From Geopsychrobacter sp. (GTDB lineage Bacteria > Desulfobacterota > Desulfuromonadia > Desulfuromonadales > Geopsychrobacteraceae), in NCBI GenBank assembly GCA_021647445.1, contig JAKIUS010000156.1, positions 1 through 5,187 of the forward strand: a stretch of 5,187 nt of DNA. The letters run 5' to 3'. The position numbers were made by a program, and so were the translations under genes. Shown here piece after piece: positions 1 through 5,015 of this stretch. The notes beneath the pieces are model-generated. The model searched no databases, was not told the DNA's origin, and saw only the letters and a program-made list of their open reading frames with translations. The number at the start of each line of letters is the position of its first letter. Within the stretch, counting starts at the first letter, position 1.

Positions 1-218
1 AGGGAGGCCCGCTTGTTTTCACGGGTTGCCTTGGCATTGAGGAGGGTGCGCATCGCCTTGGCGTTGCGCCCCTGTTTGCCAATGATTCGACCCATATCCT
101 CCTGGGCAGCAGCAAGCTTGACCAGAATCGAACCATCCTCAGCAATATCCTCGGTAATTTCGATCTCATCAGGTTTTTCAACCAGCGATTTGGCGATGTA
201 CTCGATCAGATCTTTCAT
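1..218 (-). CDS. khpA: KhpA family KH-domain RNA-binding protein (partial, C-terminus beyond window)
   Basis: A small single-KH-domain protein that binds RNA. In bacteria where it has been studied KhpA partners with KhpB/Jag and affects cell division and RNA metabolism; that role is family knowledge and not shown here. The sequence gives 72 complete codons, beginning MKDLIEYIAKSLV, with the KH signature IIGKQGR at residues 45-51 (GXXG loop GKQG at 47-50) followed by a helix and an NKR segment typical of this family. Usual length is about 75-80 residues, so only a few C-terminal residues are missing past base 1. The ATG at 218-216 is preceded by a good Shine-Dalgarno (GGAGGA, complement at 225-230). 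It lies 51 bases downstream of rpsP on the same strand, as in the common ffh-rpsP-khpA-rimM-trmD-rplS order. The assignment is secure; only the truncation limits it. Confidence 0.93.
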   Translation of the reverse strand, partial: MKDLIEYIAKSLVEKPDEIEITEDIAEDGSILVKLAAAQEDMGRIIGKQGRNAKAMRTLLNAKATRENKRAS

Positions 219-239
219 GGGTCATCCTCCGGGTGGATG

Positions 240-253
240 GGGGCCGTGGCCCC
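240..253 (-). other. GC-rich hairpin between rpsP and khpA
   Basis: A perfect inverted repeat, GGGGCC-AC-GGCCCC on the transcribed strand, which would fold as at least five G-C pairs closing a CACG tetraloop. It lies between the rpsP stop and the khpA ribosome binding site. No U-tract follows it, so it is not a standard intrinsic terminator. It could slow ribosomes or RNase, stabilise the upstream message or tune khpA and downstream expression; these roles are inference. Confidence 0.5.
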
Positions 254-269
254 GGATTCGGACCAGTTG

Positions 270-545
270 TCAGGCTTGTGTTGCGTCACCGCCTATGAAC
301 TTGGCCCAGACACCAGCATCGCGCAACAGGCGACGCACGGTATCGGTTGGTTGAGCGCCCTCGCCCAACCAGGCGAGAGTACGATCTTCCTTCAAATTAA
401 GCAGCGGCTGCTCCTGGCGCGGATCATATTGGCCCAACTTCTCAATGAAACGACCATCCCGGGGGAAGCGCTCATCGGCAACAACGACTTGATAGAAGGG
501 CTTCTTTTTTTGTCCACCACGGGCGAGCCTGATTTTTACTGACAT
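270..545 (-). CDS. rpsP: 30S ribosomal protein S16
   Basis: Structural protein of the small ribosomal subunit, binding 16S rRNA in the body of the 30S particle. The 91-residue product begins [20 protein letters not shown] and continues with [22 protein letters not shown], which is the diagnostic N-terminal half of S16, and the length is normal for the family (about 80-90). The ATG at 545-543 is preceded by a strong Shine-Dalgarno, AGGAGG (complement at 555-560), nine bases upstream. The gene lies 80 bases downstream of ffh and 51 bases upstream of khpA on the same strand, so it is probably transcribed from the promoter upstream of ffh. No strong promoter or terminator is visible in the ffh-rpsP gap, which is AT-rich and holds only a 5-base-pair inverted repeat (GAACA/TGTTC) without a U-tract. 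Confidence 0.98.
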   Translation of the reverse strand: MSVKIRLARGGQKKKPFYQVVVADERFPRDGRFIEKLGQYDPRQEQPLLNLKEDRTLAWLGEGAQPTDTVRRLLRDAGVWAKFIGGDATQA

Positions 546-625
546 ACGGTGTTTCCTCCTGATGTTTCTGTTTTTTACTATCCGAACAACTTAGATGTTC
601 AAGATTATTTAGGTTTTCGCTTTAT

Positions 626-1978
626 TTAAAAAGGAAGCTGACCACCACGGCCAAGCATCCCCTTAAGCCCTTTCGGGCCCATCTTCTGCATCTTCTTCAT
701 CATCTTCTGTGCCTCGACGAAACGCTTGAGCAACTGATTAACATCCTGCACCCGCGTCCCGCTCCCCTTGGCAATACGCAAGCGCCTTGAACCGTTGAGA
801 ATGCGATGATTCATCCGCTCCTTTAAGGTCATACTTCGGATGATCGCTTCGATACGCGCAAGCTCTTTTTCGGGTAACTGCATATTACCCGCCTTCTTCA
901 TGGCCTTGCCAGCCCCTGGAATCATCTTTAAAATCGATTCCATCGAGCCCATCTTCTTGACCATCTGCATCTGCTCAAGAAAGGTCACAAGGGTAAACCC
1001 TTCTTTACGCAGGCTGGCTTCCATCGCCGCTGCGTCATCGGCATCGACCGCAGCTTGTGCCTTCTCGATAAGGCTTAAGACATCGCCCATACCGAGAATA
1101 CGTTGTGCCATCCGATCAGGATGAAAGACCTCGAGGGCATCGAGTTTTTCACCCACACCGATCAATTTTATCGGTTTACCGGTTACCGCACGTATCGAAA
1201 GCGCCGCACCGCCGCGAGCGTCACCATCGAGCTTGGTCAGAATGACTCCCGTTAAAGAGAGTTGTTCATTAAAGCTCGCAGCAACATTAACCGCATCCTG
1301 TCCGGTCATGGCATCCGCGACAAATAAAATTTCTGCGGGTGAAACCGCTTCAACAATGCGTGTAAGTTCACCCATCAATTCCGTGTCGATGTGCAGACGC
1401 CCGGCGGTATCGATAATCAGGGTATCGAATCCGTTGAGTTGGCCATATTCCAGCGCACGTCGACAAATATCGACCGGATCCTGCTCAGTCGAAGAATCAA
1501 AGACTTCAATATCGAGCTGCCGCCCGAGAGTCTTAAGCTGCTCAATTGCCGCAGGCCGATAGACATCGGCGGGAACCAATAAAGGATTACGCTTCTCGCG
1601 CCGCAGCTTCAAAGCCAGTTTGCCGCACGAGGTCGTCTTGCCTGCGCCCTGCAGGCCACAGAGCATTAAGGGAACCGGCGGACGTGCCGCCAGATTGAGG
1701 GTGTTATCCTCTCCCTCGCCCATCAGGGTTGCGAGTTCTTCGCGCACAACCTTGATCACCTGCTGCGCAGGGGTCAGGCTTTGCAATACATCTCGACCGA
1801 CCGCACGCTCACCTACTCGTGCGACAAAATTTTTCACGACCCGAAAGTTAACATCGGCCTCAAGCAGTACCAGACGGATCTCCCGCATGGTCTCCTTGAT
1901 ATGCTGTTCTGTCAGCCGCCCATGTCCGCGCAGCTTTTTAAAAACAGCATCTAACTTATCGGAGAGTTCATCAAACAC
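626..1978 (-). CDS. ffh: Signal recognition particle protein Ffh (SRP54 GTPase)
   Basis: GTPase subunit of the bacterial signal recognition particle. With 4.5S RNA it binds signal sequences of nascent membrane proteins and docks with FtsY at the membrane. The 450-residue product has the full architecture: helical N domain (about 1-95), G domain with P-loop GLQGAGKTT (108-116), DTAGR (190-194) and TKLDGDARGG (248-257), then the M domain (about 300-450). The M domain is rich in methionine (MQMVKKMGSM, MMKKMQKMG) and has the RNA-binding segment SGTRVQDVNQLLKRF (406-420). Length matches the family. The start is GTG at 1978-1976, giving the usual MFDELSDKL beginning; a weak AGGGT lies about ten bases upstream. 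A near-consensus promoter lies 32-60 bases upstream. It heads the run ffh-rpsP-khpA. No missing motif or frameshift is seen. Confidence 0.99.
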   Translation of the reverse strand: MFDELSDKLDAVFKKLRGHGRLTEQHIKETMREIRLVLLEADVNFRVVKNFVARVGERAVGRDVLQSLTPAQQVIKVVREELATLMGEGEDNTLNLAARPPVPLMLCGLQGAGKTTSCGKLALKLRREKRNPLLVPADVYRPAAIEQLKTLGRQLDIEVFDSSTEQDPVDICRRALEYGQLNGFDTLIIDTAGRLHIDTELMGELTRIVEAVSPAEILFVADAMTGQDAVNVAASFNEQLSLTGVILTKLDGDARGGAALSIRAVTGKPIKLIGVGEKLDALEVFHPDRMAQRILGMGDVLSLIEKAQAAVDADDAAAMEASLRKEGFTLVTFLEQMQMVKKMGSMESILKMIPGAGKAMKKAGNMQLPEKELARIEAIIRSMTLKERMNHRILNGSRRLRIAKGSGTRVQDVNQLLKRFVEAQKMMKKMQKMGPKGLKGMLGRGGQLPF

Positions 1979-2009
1979 GTTTTACAATACCCTAAAGACG
2001 AAAGTATAA

Positions 2010-2038
2010 ATATAAGAAAGCAGCACTCGGCCTGTCAA
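2010..2038 (-). promoter_or_regulatory. Sigma70-type promoter for ffh-rpsP-khpA
   Basis: On the minus strand a perfect -35 hexamer TTGACA (2038-2033) is followed by exactly 17 bases and a -10 hexamer TTATAT (2015-2010); TATATT one base further gives an 18-base spacer. Transcription would begin near 2003, leaving a leader of about 25 bases before the ffh GTG. It is the best promoter match in the window and lies wholly in the 78-base gap between the DUF3343 gene and ffh. That makes ffh the first gene of its own unit even if some reading through from upstream occurs. Confidence 0.75.
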
Positions 2039-2056
2039 GCAAAAAGGGTCGCCAAA

Positions 2057-2314
2057 TCAATCATCAAGAGCAATAAAAGCCTTCTTCTTACGCTGATACA
2101 ACTCTTGAAACTGTAACCCTGAAGCCGACATAATCTCCTCTACCTCAGTGCGTAATTCCGGTGAAAAGCGTATAGCCAGACCACAATCGCTGGTTAATTG
2201 TCGCGGCACCGGGATTAACAACACGTCTTTCCCCGCCTGCTTCAATAACTTTTCAGCCTTCATCACCCGATGAATCGAGTTGAATATGGCAACCAGATCG
2301 CCCTCTTTAACCAA
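2057..2314 (-). CDS. DUF3343 family protein (putative Se/S carrier-like)
   Basis: A small soluble protein matching the DUF3343 / 'putative Se/S carrier protein-like' pattern: a hydrophobic strand followed by F-S-H-R (LVAIFNSIHRVMKAEKLL, residues 7-24), then an IPVPRQLTSDCGLAIRF block (34-50) carrying one conserved-type cysteine (C44) before Gly, and a C-terminal strand-helix region. The family is linked to selenium or sulfur handling mainly by comparative genomics; its biochemical role is not established, and nothing here proves a substrate. I chose TTG at 2314-2312 (85 residues) because AGGAGGT stands six bases upstream and the domain begins a few residues later. The in-frame ATG at 2380 would add 22 residues of unlikely sequence upstream of that binding site. 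It lies 78 bases upstream of ffh on the same strand and is divergent from the membrane-protein gene. Confidence 0.82.
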   Translation of the reverse strand: MVKEGDLVAIFNSIHRVMKAEKLLKQAGKDVLLIPVPRQLTSDCGLAIRFSPELRTEVEEIMSASGLQFQELYQRKKKAFIALDD

Positions 2315-2320
2315 CCCAGA

Positions 2321-2327
2321 ACCTCCT
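2321..2327 (-). promoter_or_regulatory. Ribosome binding site fixing the TTG start of the DUF3343 gene
   Basis: AGGAGGT on the minus strand is a full-strength Shine-Dalgarno. It ends six bases before TTG at 2314-2312, and no ATG or GTG is in reach at proper spacing. This decides the start and rules against the longer reading from 2380. Confidence 0.8.
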
Positions 2328-2362
2328 CGACTCACGTCAGACCTTGAGCAGTCCGGCCGCGA

Positions 2363-2391
2363 ATAATGCCACGTCCACAAAATAGATGCAA
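2363..2391 (-). promoter_or_regulatory. Weak candidate promoter for the DUF3343 gene
   Basis: TTGCAT (2391-2386), 17 bases, then CATTAT (2368-2363) on the minus strand. The match is 3/6 and 4/6 to the sigma70 boxes with ideal spacing, and it would give a leader of about 40 bases. It is the best candidate I found in the gap in this orientation, but such matches arise by chance. Confidence 0.3.
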
Positions 2392-2517
2392 GCTGAATAT
2401 CTCAATCAAAAAACAGACACTGATCAGCTTCCTTCTCGCCGCTTTCTCGTGATAGGATTCGAGGAATATCGCATCATCAGGTGGCCCTAGCCGCCAAAAG
2501 ATGTTTTTGTGCCAGAA

Positions 2518-2523
2518 AAAGGA
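2518..2523 (+). promoter_or_regulatory. Ribosome binding site for the small membrane protein
   Basis: AAAGGA stands seven bases before GTG at 2531. The earlier in-frame ATG at 2501 has no such site, so the GTG is preferred. Confidence 0.6.
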
Positions 2524-2530
2524 AAAAATT

Positions 2531-2785
2531 GTGACCCCCGACCGCCTTCTCCAACTGACCGGATTGCTCGCCTTCGCTCTCGCCAGCAACCTTCCGCTGG
2601 GCTACATGCGTGAAACCAGCCGTAAATTTTCAGTGCGCTGGTTCGTACTGGTCCACCTCTCCATCCCCTTCATCATAGCCCTGCGTCTCGCCCTCGATTT
2701 TGGCTGGAACGTCATCCCCCTCACCCTCGCCGGTGCTGTCATCGGACAGGTTGTCGGCTCGCGCATCAGGCGCCGTCAATCTTGA
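2531..2785 (+). CDS. Small conserved multi-pass membrane protein, unknown function
   Basis: An 84-residue hydrophobic protein with three likely membrane segments, roughly residues 5-19, 36-53 and 60-76, and a basic tail (SRIRRRQS) that should face the cytoplasm. Between the first two segments is NLPLGYMRETSRKFSVRWF (20-38). I recall this N-x-P-x-GY...RKFS..WF pattern from small uncharacterised membrane proteins of Desulfobacterota and related phyla, so the gene is probably real and conserved rather than a chance reading. No catalytic motif or named domain is visible and I assign no function. The start is GTG at 2531 on the strength of AAAGGA seven bases upstream; ATG at 2501 would add ten polar residues. 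Its stop overlaps the start of the DUF721 gene by four bases, implying co-translation. No clear plus-strand promoter was found in the 216 bases upstream. Confidence 0.75.
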   Translation: MTPDRLLQLTGLLAFALASNLPLGYMRETSRKFSVRWFVLVHLSIPFIIALRLALDFGWNVIPLTLAGAVIGQVVGSRIRRRQS

Positions 2786-3279
2786 AACGTGATGAACGCC
2801 CAAAACTAAAACAGGCCGAAGCGGTCGCCGAACTTTTAAAAAAAGTTCTCGGCGACAAAGGCCTGGACGAGCGCTTGCCACGCTATCAAGCCTGGCTGGT
2901 CTGGGACAAGGTCGTCGGCAAGCAGATCGCAAGCCGTGCGCAACCCCTACGCATCAGGGAGAAAACCCTTGAGGTCCGAGTTGATCATCCGGTCTGGATG
3001 CAGCAGCTGCAAATGCTTAAACCGCAGATCCTTAGGAAACTTCACGCCGAACTCCCCCATTGCGACATTGAGGATATCTATCTGCGCCGTGGCAATCCAG
3101 GGCCGCAAACAATACAAGTCGAAGAGAACTTCATTGACTGGCAAAAGGAACATTTAACGGAGGCCGAACAGAAAACGCTCGAACAAAGCTTGGCAGGACT
3201 TCAGGACAATGAGCTTAAGAATGAAATGCGCCGCTTATTTATTCGGCAAAAAAAATTGAGCAAAGCCAAAAAACAGTAA
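2782..3279 (+). CDS. DUF721 domain protein, DciA-like
   Basis: A 165-residue protein with an N-terminal DUF721 domain (about residues 12-102). It shows the family's successive features: a short helix AVAELLKKVL, then WLVWDKVVGKQIA (38-50, the W..VVG element), the strands PLRIREKTLEVRV, and HPVWMQQLQMLKPQILRKL (69-87). DUF721 includes DciA, the helicase loader or regulator used by bacteria lacking DnaC/DnaI, which acts on replicative helicase DnaB. Whether this paralogue does so is inference. Beyond the domain is a charged, helical C-terminal tail of about 60 residues rich in Glu, Gln and Lys, which is longer than minimal family members. The start is TTG at 2782, sharing TTGA with the upstream stop. 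No strong Shine-Dalgarno precedes it, and nearby ATG and GTG codons are out of frame, so initiation probably depends on translational coupling. Confidence 0.85.
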   Translation: MKRDERPKLKQAEAVAELLKKVLGDKGLDERLPRYQAWLVWDKVVGKQIASRAQPLRIREKTLEVRVDHPVWMQQLQMLKPQILRKLHAELPHCDIEDIYLRRGNPGPQTIQVEENFIDWQKEHLTEAEQKTLEQSLAGLQDNELKNEMRRLFIRQKKLSKAKKQ

Positions 3280-3324
3280 TTCATGGGATTCAGTCACCCA
3301 CCAAGCACCAAGTTTCCCTGCGGA

Positions 3325-3738
3325 TCAAAACGGCCGGATATCAACCCCCATGGCGCGACAAAAGCGGACCAGGTCATCAAGTCCGGTCGTCACAATTTTG
3401 CGTAAGATATCAAGATCAAGCTGCCGATACTCATGGATTGCAACATTACGAAAGCCGACCATCCCCTTCATCGTTCTCGCAAGACTTGCATCCAGCAACC
3501 CTGCGTCAACCAATAGATCAAAAGCACCCGCTGCTCCTTGAGGCATTCCGAGGTGACGACTCACAACCTGGTGCATTGCCATATCGATAACCGCCTGACA
3601 GGCACGTTCGAGATTCAATATCAAGGCATCAAGATGGGTAAAGTTATCAAAAGCCGGACAAGCCCCGGCCTCCTCACGGACCCGCCGCATGCAGCGTTCA
3701 ACCGTAGCAGCCTTATTCAGCAGAATATCCACCATCAT
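3325..3738 (-). CDS. hepT: HepT-family HEPN toxin (DUF86), type VII toxin-antitoxin
   Basis: HEPN-domain toxin of the HepT/MntA system. In the studied Shewanella pair HepT is an RNase silenced when MntA attaches AMP to a tyrosine of its active motif. This 137-residue protein begins MMVDILLNKAATVERCMRRV and is all-helical by appearance. It carries the complete RX4HXY motif as R97-NVAI-H102-E-Y104, so both the catalytic residues and the modifiable tyrosine are present. Length is normal for the family. It overlaps the end of mntA by 26 bases, and its ribosome binding site lies inside mntA. The exact start is uncertain: GAGAGG directly abuts ATG-ATG-GTG, giving spacings of 0, 3 and 6 bases. The second ATG (3735) or the GTG (3732) may therefore be used, shifting residue numbers by one or two. 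It converges on the DUF721 gene with 45 bases between stops. Confidence 0.93.
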   Translation of the reverse strand: MMVDILLNKAATVERCMRRVREEAGACPAFDNFTHLDALILNLERACQAVIDMAMHQVVSRHLGMPQGAAGAFDLLVDAGLLDASLARTMKGMVGFRNVAIHEYRQLDLDILRKIVTTGLDDLVRFCRAMGVDIRPF

Positions 3739-4156
3739 CCTCTCGAATCAGGTAAGCATTCAATACCTCACGACGTGCACGGTTAAAATCGGCATACGCC
3801 GAGAGCATGCGCATAAAAAACCGATCCTTAAGTTCCTCATCAACACAGAATAACTCGCGGCCATGCCGGTATACTTCAGTCGCATAAATCAGACTATCAC
3901 AGGAGAGAACCCCCAGATGGACCGGCCGTCCAACGCAAGTTTCAAGATCAACCGCCAACTCAAGCAAAAATGAGGCTGAAGGGCTCTGCTCCTGAAACAA
4001 CAGAGCGATATCAATATCACTCTCCGCACGCAAACGGCCCTTAACCGCGGAACCATGCAGAAAAGCCGCAACCAGTCCCGGCAAAGTGGTCAATTGCCTG
4101 ACAACCGCCTCAATCTGCGGCTCTTCCAGTATTTCATATTTATTGGCTCTGGCCAC
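3713..4156 (-). CDS. mntA: MntA-family minimal nucleotidyltransferase antitoxin
   Basis: Antitoxin partner of HepT: a minimal nucleotidyltransferase expected to adenylylate the toxin's motif tyrosine using ATP and Mg2+. The 147-residue product has the diagnostic GSX10DXD as G35-S36...D47-I-D49 within FLHGSAVKGRLRAESDIDIA. A C-terminal helix region (about 105-140) follows the nucleotidyltransferase fold. An oddity: at the third-strand site where MntA proteins usually have V-D-L, this one reads GRPVHLGVL, with His80 (codon CAT at 3919-3917) in place of the Asp. The start is taken as GTG at 4156-4154. No good Shine-Dalgarno precedes it, so the N-terminus is less certain than the family call. It overlaps hepT by 26 bases, the tight coupling expected of a toxin-antitoxin operon. 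No convincing promoter was found upstream; a 55-base inverted repeat lies there. Confidence 0.92.
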   Translation of the reverse strand: MARANKYEILEEPQIEAVVRQLTTLPGLVAAFLHGSAVKGRLRAESDIDIALLFQEQSPSASFLLELAVDLETCVGRPVHLGVLSCDSLIYATEVYRHGRELFCVDEELKDRFFMRMLSAYADFNRARREVLNAYLIREDDGGYSAE

Positions 4157-4183
4157 AGCATTGTCTCACAGGTAAAACGCCTG

Positions 4184-4238
4184 GGAGCCTGTCCAAAAAA
4201 TAGGGTCCGTAGCAGGACATGTATCTCGGACAGCCTCC
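4184..4238. repeat. Nested imperfect inverted repeat upstream of mntA
   Basis: Outer arms GGAGCCTGTCC (4184-4194) and GGACAGCCTCC (4228-4238) pair at ten of eleven positions, with one central mismatch. Inside is a second pair, GTCC (4205-4208) and GGAC (4215-4218), around a six-base loop, and a run of six A (4195-4200), which reads as T6 on the minus strand after the inner hairpin. It fills the gap between trmN6 and mntA. It may be a terminator/attenuator for the minus strand, a REP- or MITE-like element, or the remnant of insertion-sequence ends. No target-site duplication is evident at its edges. Confidence 0.6.
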
Positions 4239-4258
4239 TCGCTTCAACTCATCTTATT

Positions 4259-4268
4259 TTGACGTCAA
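4259..4268. repeat. Perfect 10-base palindrome TTGACGTCAA
   Basis: TTGACGTCAA is self-complementary and directly abuts the trmN6 stop codon on the upstream side of mntA. It could be an operator for a dimeric regulator of mntA-hepT. A palindrome of this length also occurs by chance, and no second copy was seen in the window. Confidence 0.3.
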
Positions 4269-5015
4269 TCACCCCAAACCATTCGCTTGCCCCTCCGACT
4301 CATAGATGCGTAACACCTCGTCCGAATAAGCCGGTTCACCCTCTTCGGCATAAATAGACAGAGGCGCCTCAACCTTGAGCCCCGGAGCACCCCCCTTACG
4401 CCCCTCGACCAGAACCATCTTCGCTGGCTCTCCTAGCCGGGCGTGCACCATTCGCAATCGCTTCGGTTCAATGCCAACTGCCACCATCGCGACCATAAGC
4501 TCACTCAAGCGTTCGGCCAGATACACAATACCAAAACGGCCACTATACTTCAGGCACCAAGCCGCCGCAGTCAAAAAATCCTCGAGCCCGCCAGCCAACT
4601 CATGCCGCGCCGCAGCACGCTCATCATCCGGCGCGATACGTCCGCTATCCAAGCCACGATAGGGGGGATTGGTCACGACCAGATCAAAGACACCAGGATC
4701 CGCCAATCGACGATACTCCCGCAGATCTCCCGCAAAAACTCTCACCCGTTCGCTCATGCCGCTTAACTCGACACTCCGTCTGGCACGCGCCACCATCTGC
4801 AACTGACGCTCCCAACCGACCACGGAAAGAACCGCGGCCTTGCGCGCCAGTAACAACCCCAGCACACCGCAGCCACAACCGAGATCCAACGCCTTCCGGC
4901 AACTCGTGACACTAACAAAATCCGCCAGCAACACCGGGTCGAGGCTGAAACGGTAACCGTTTTGGGACTGAACCAGTTTAAGCGTTTCACTGTAGAGGGT
5001 ATCGATGGTCTCCAT
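4269..5015 (-). CDS. TrmN6/YfiC-like tRNA (adenine-N6) methyltransferase
   Basis: An S-adenosylmethionine-dependent methyltransferase of the TrmN6 (YfiC) type; the E. coli member methylates N6 of A37 in tRNA1(Val). The 248-residue reading has METIDTL, then GYRFSLDPVLLADF (20-33, characteristic of this group), the SAM-binding motif DLGCGCGVLGL (44-54), an acidic E69 at the end of strand 2, GDL (96-98), and the catalytic NPPY (116-119) that indicates amino-group methylation of adenine or a similar substrate. Length fits the family. I chose ATG at 5015-5013 because the homology begins there. The frame stays open to a TTG at 5165, but those 50 extra codons have markedly lower third-position GC and no family resemblance. 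No strong Shine-Dalgarno precedes 5015; ATG at 5027 is also possible. RNA specificity is inferred; a related rRNA or protein target cannot be excluded. Confidence 0.83.
   Translation of the reverse strand: METIDTLYSETLKLVQSQNGYRFSLDPVLLADFVSVTSCRKALDLGCGCGVLGLLLARKAAVLSVVGWERQLQMVARARRSVELSGMSERVRVFAGDLREYRRLADPGVFDLVVTNPPYRGLDSGRIAPDDERAAARHELAGGLEDFLTAAAWCLKYSGRFGIVYLAERLSELMVAMVAVGIEPKRLRMVHARLGEPAKMVLVEGRKGGAPGLKVEAPLSIYAEEGEPAYSDEVLRIYESEGQANGLG

Noticed and set aside
574..600. GAACA...TGTTC inverted repeat between ffh and rpsP as a terminator or LexA-like site
   Set aside because: Five base pairs, no following U-tract and no match to a known operator; an interruption here would also cut a conserved operon.
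840..2009. Several plus-strand reading frames of 63-129 codons opposite ffh
   Set aside because: They are shadows of a strongly coding gene, rich in Ser/Arg/Ala and without domains or ribosome binding sites.
2332..2589. 85-codon minus-strand reading frame across the divergent gap
   Set aside because: It runs antisense into the membrane-protein gene and over the DUF3343 start region, has no recognisable domain, an unlikely composition and no supporting ribosome binding site.
3284..3300. TGGG/CCCA stem between the convergent DUF721 and hepT stops as a bidirectional terminator
   Set aside because: Only four base pairs with a nine-base loop, and no U-tract adjacent on either strand (the nearest T-run on the minus strand is about ten bases beyond), so it is too weak to call.
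4157..4268. TTGACG or TTGAAG followed by a -10 box as a promoter for mntA-hepT
   Set aside because: TTGACG (4268-4263) has no acceptable -10 at 16-18 bases, and TTGAAG pairs only with 3/6 matches, so neither is called.
4375..4766. Plus-strand reading frames of 95 and 107 codons opposite the methyltransferase gene
   Set aside because: They overlap a clear methyltransferase with intact motifs on the other strand and show no protein-like features of their own.
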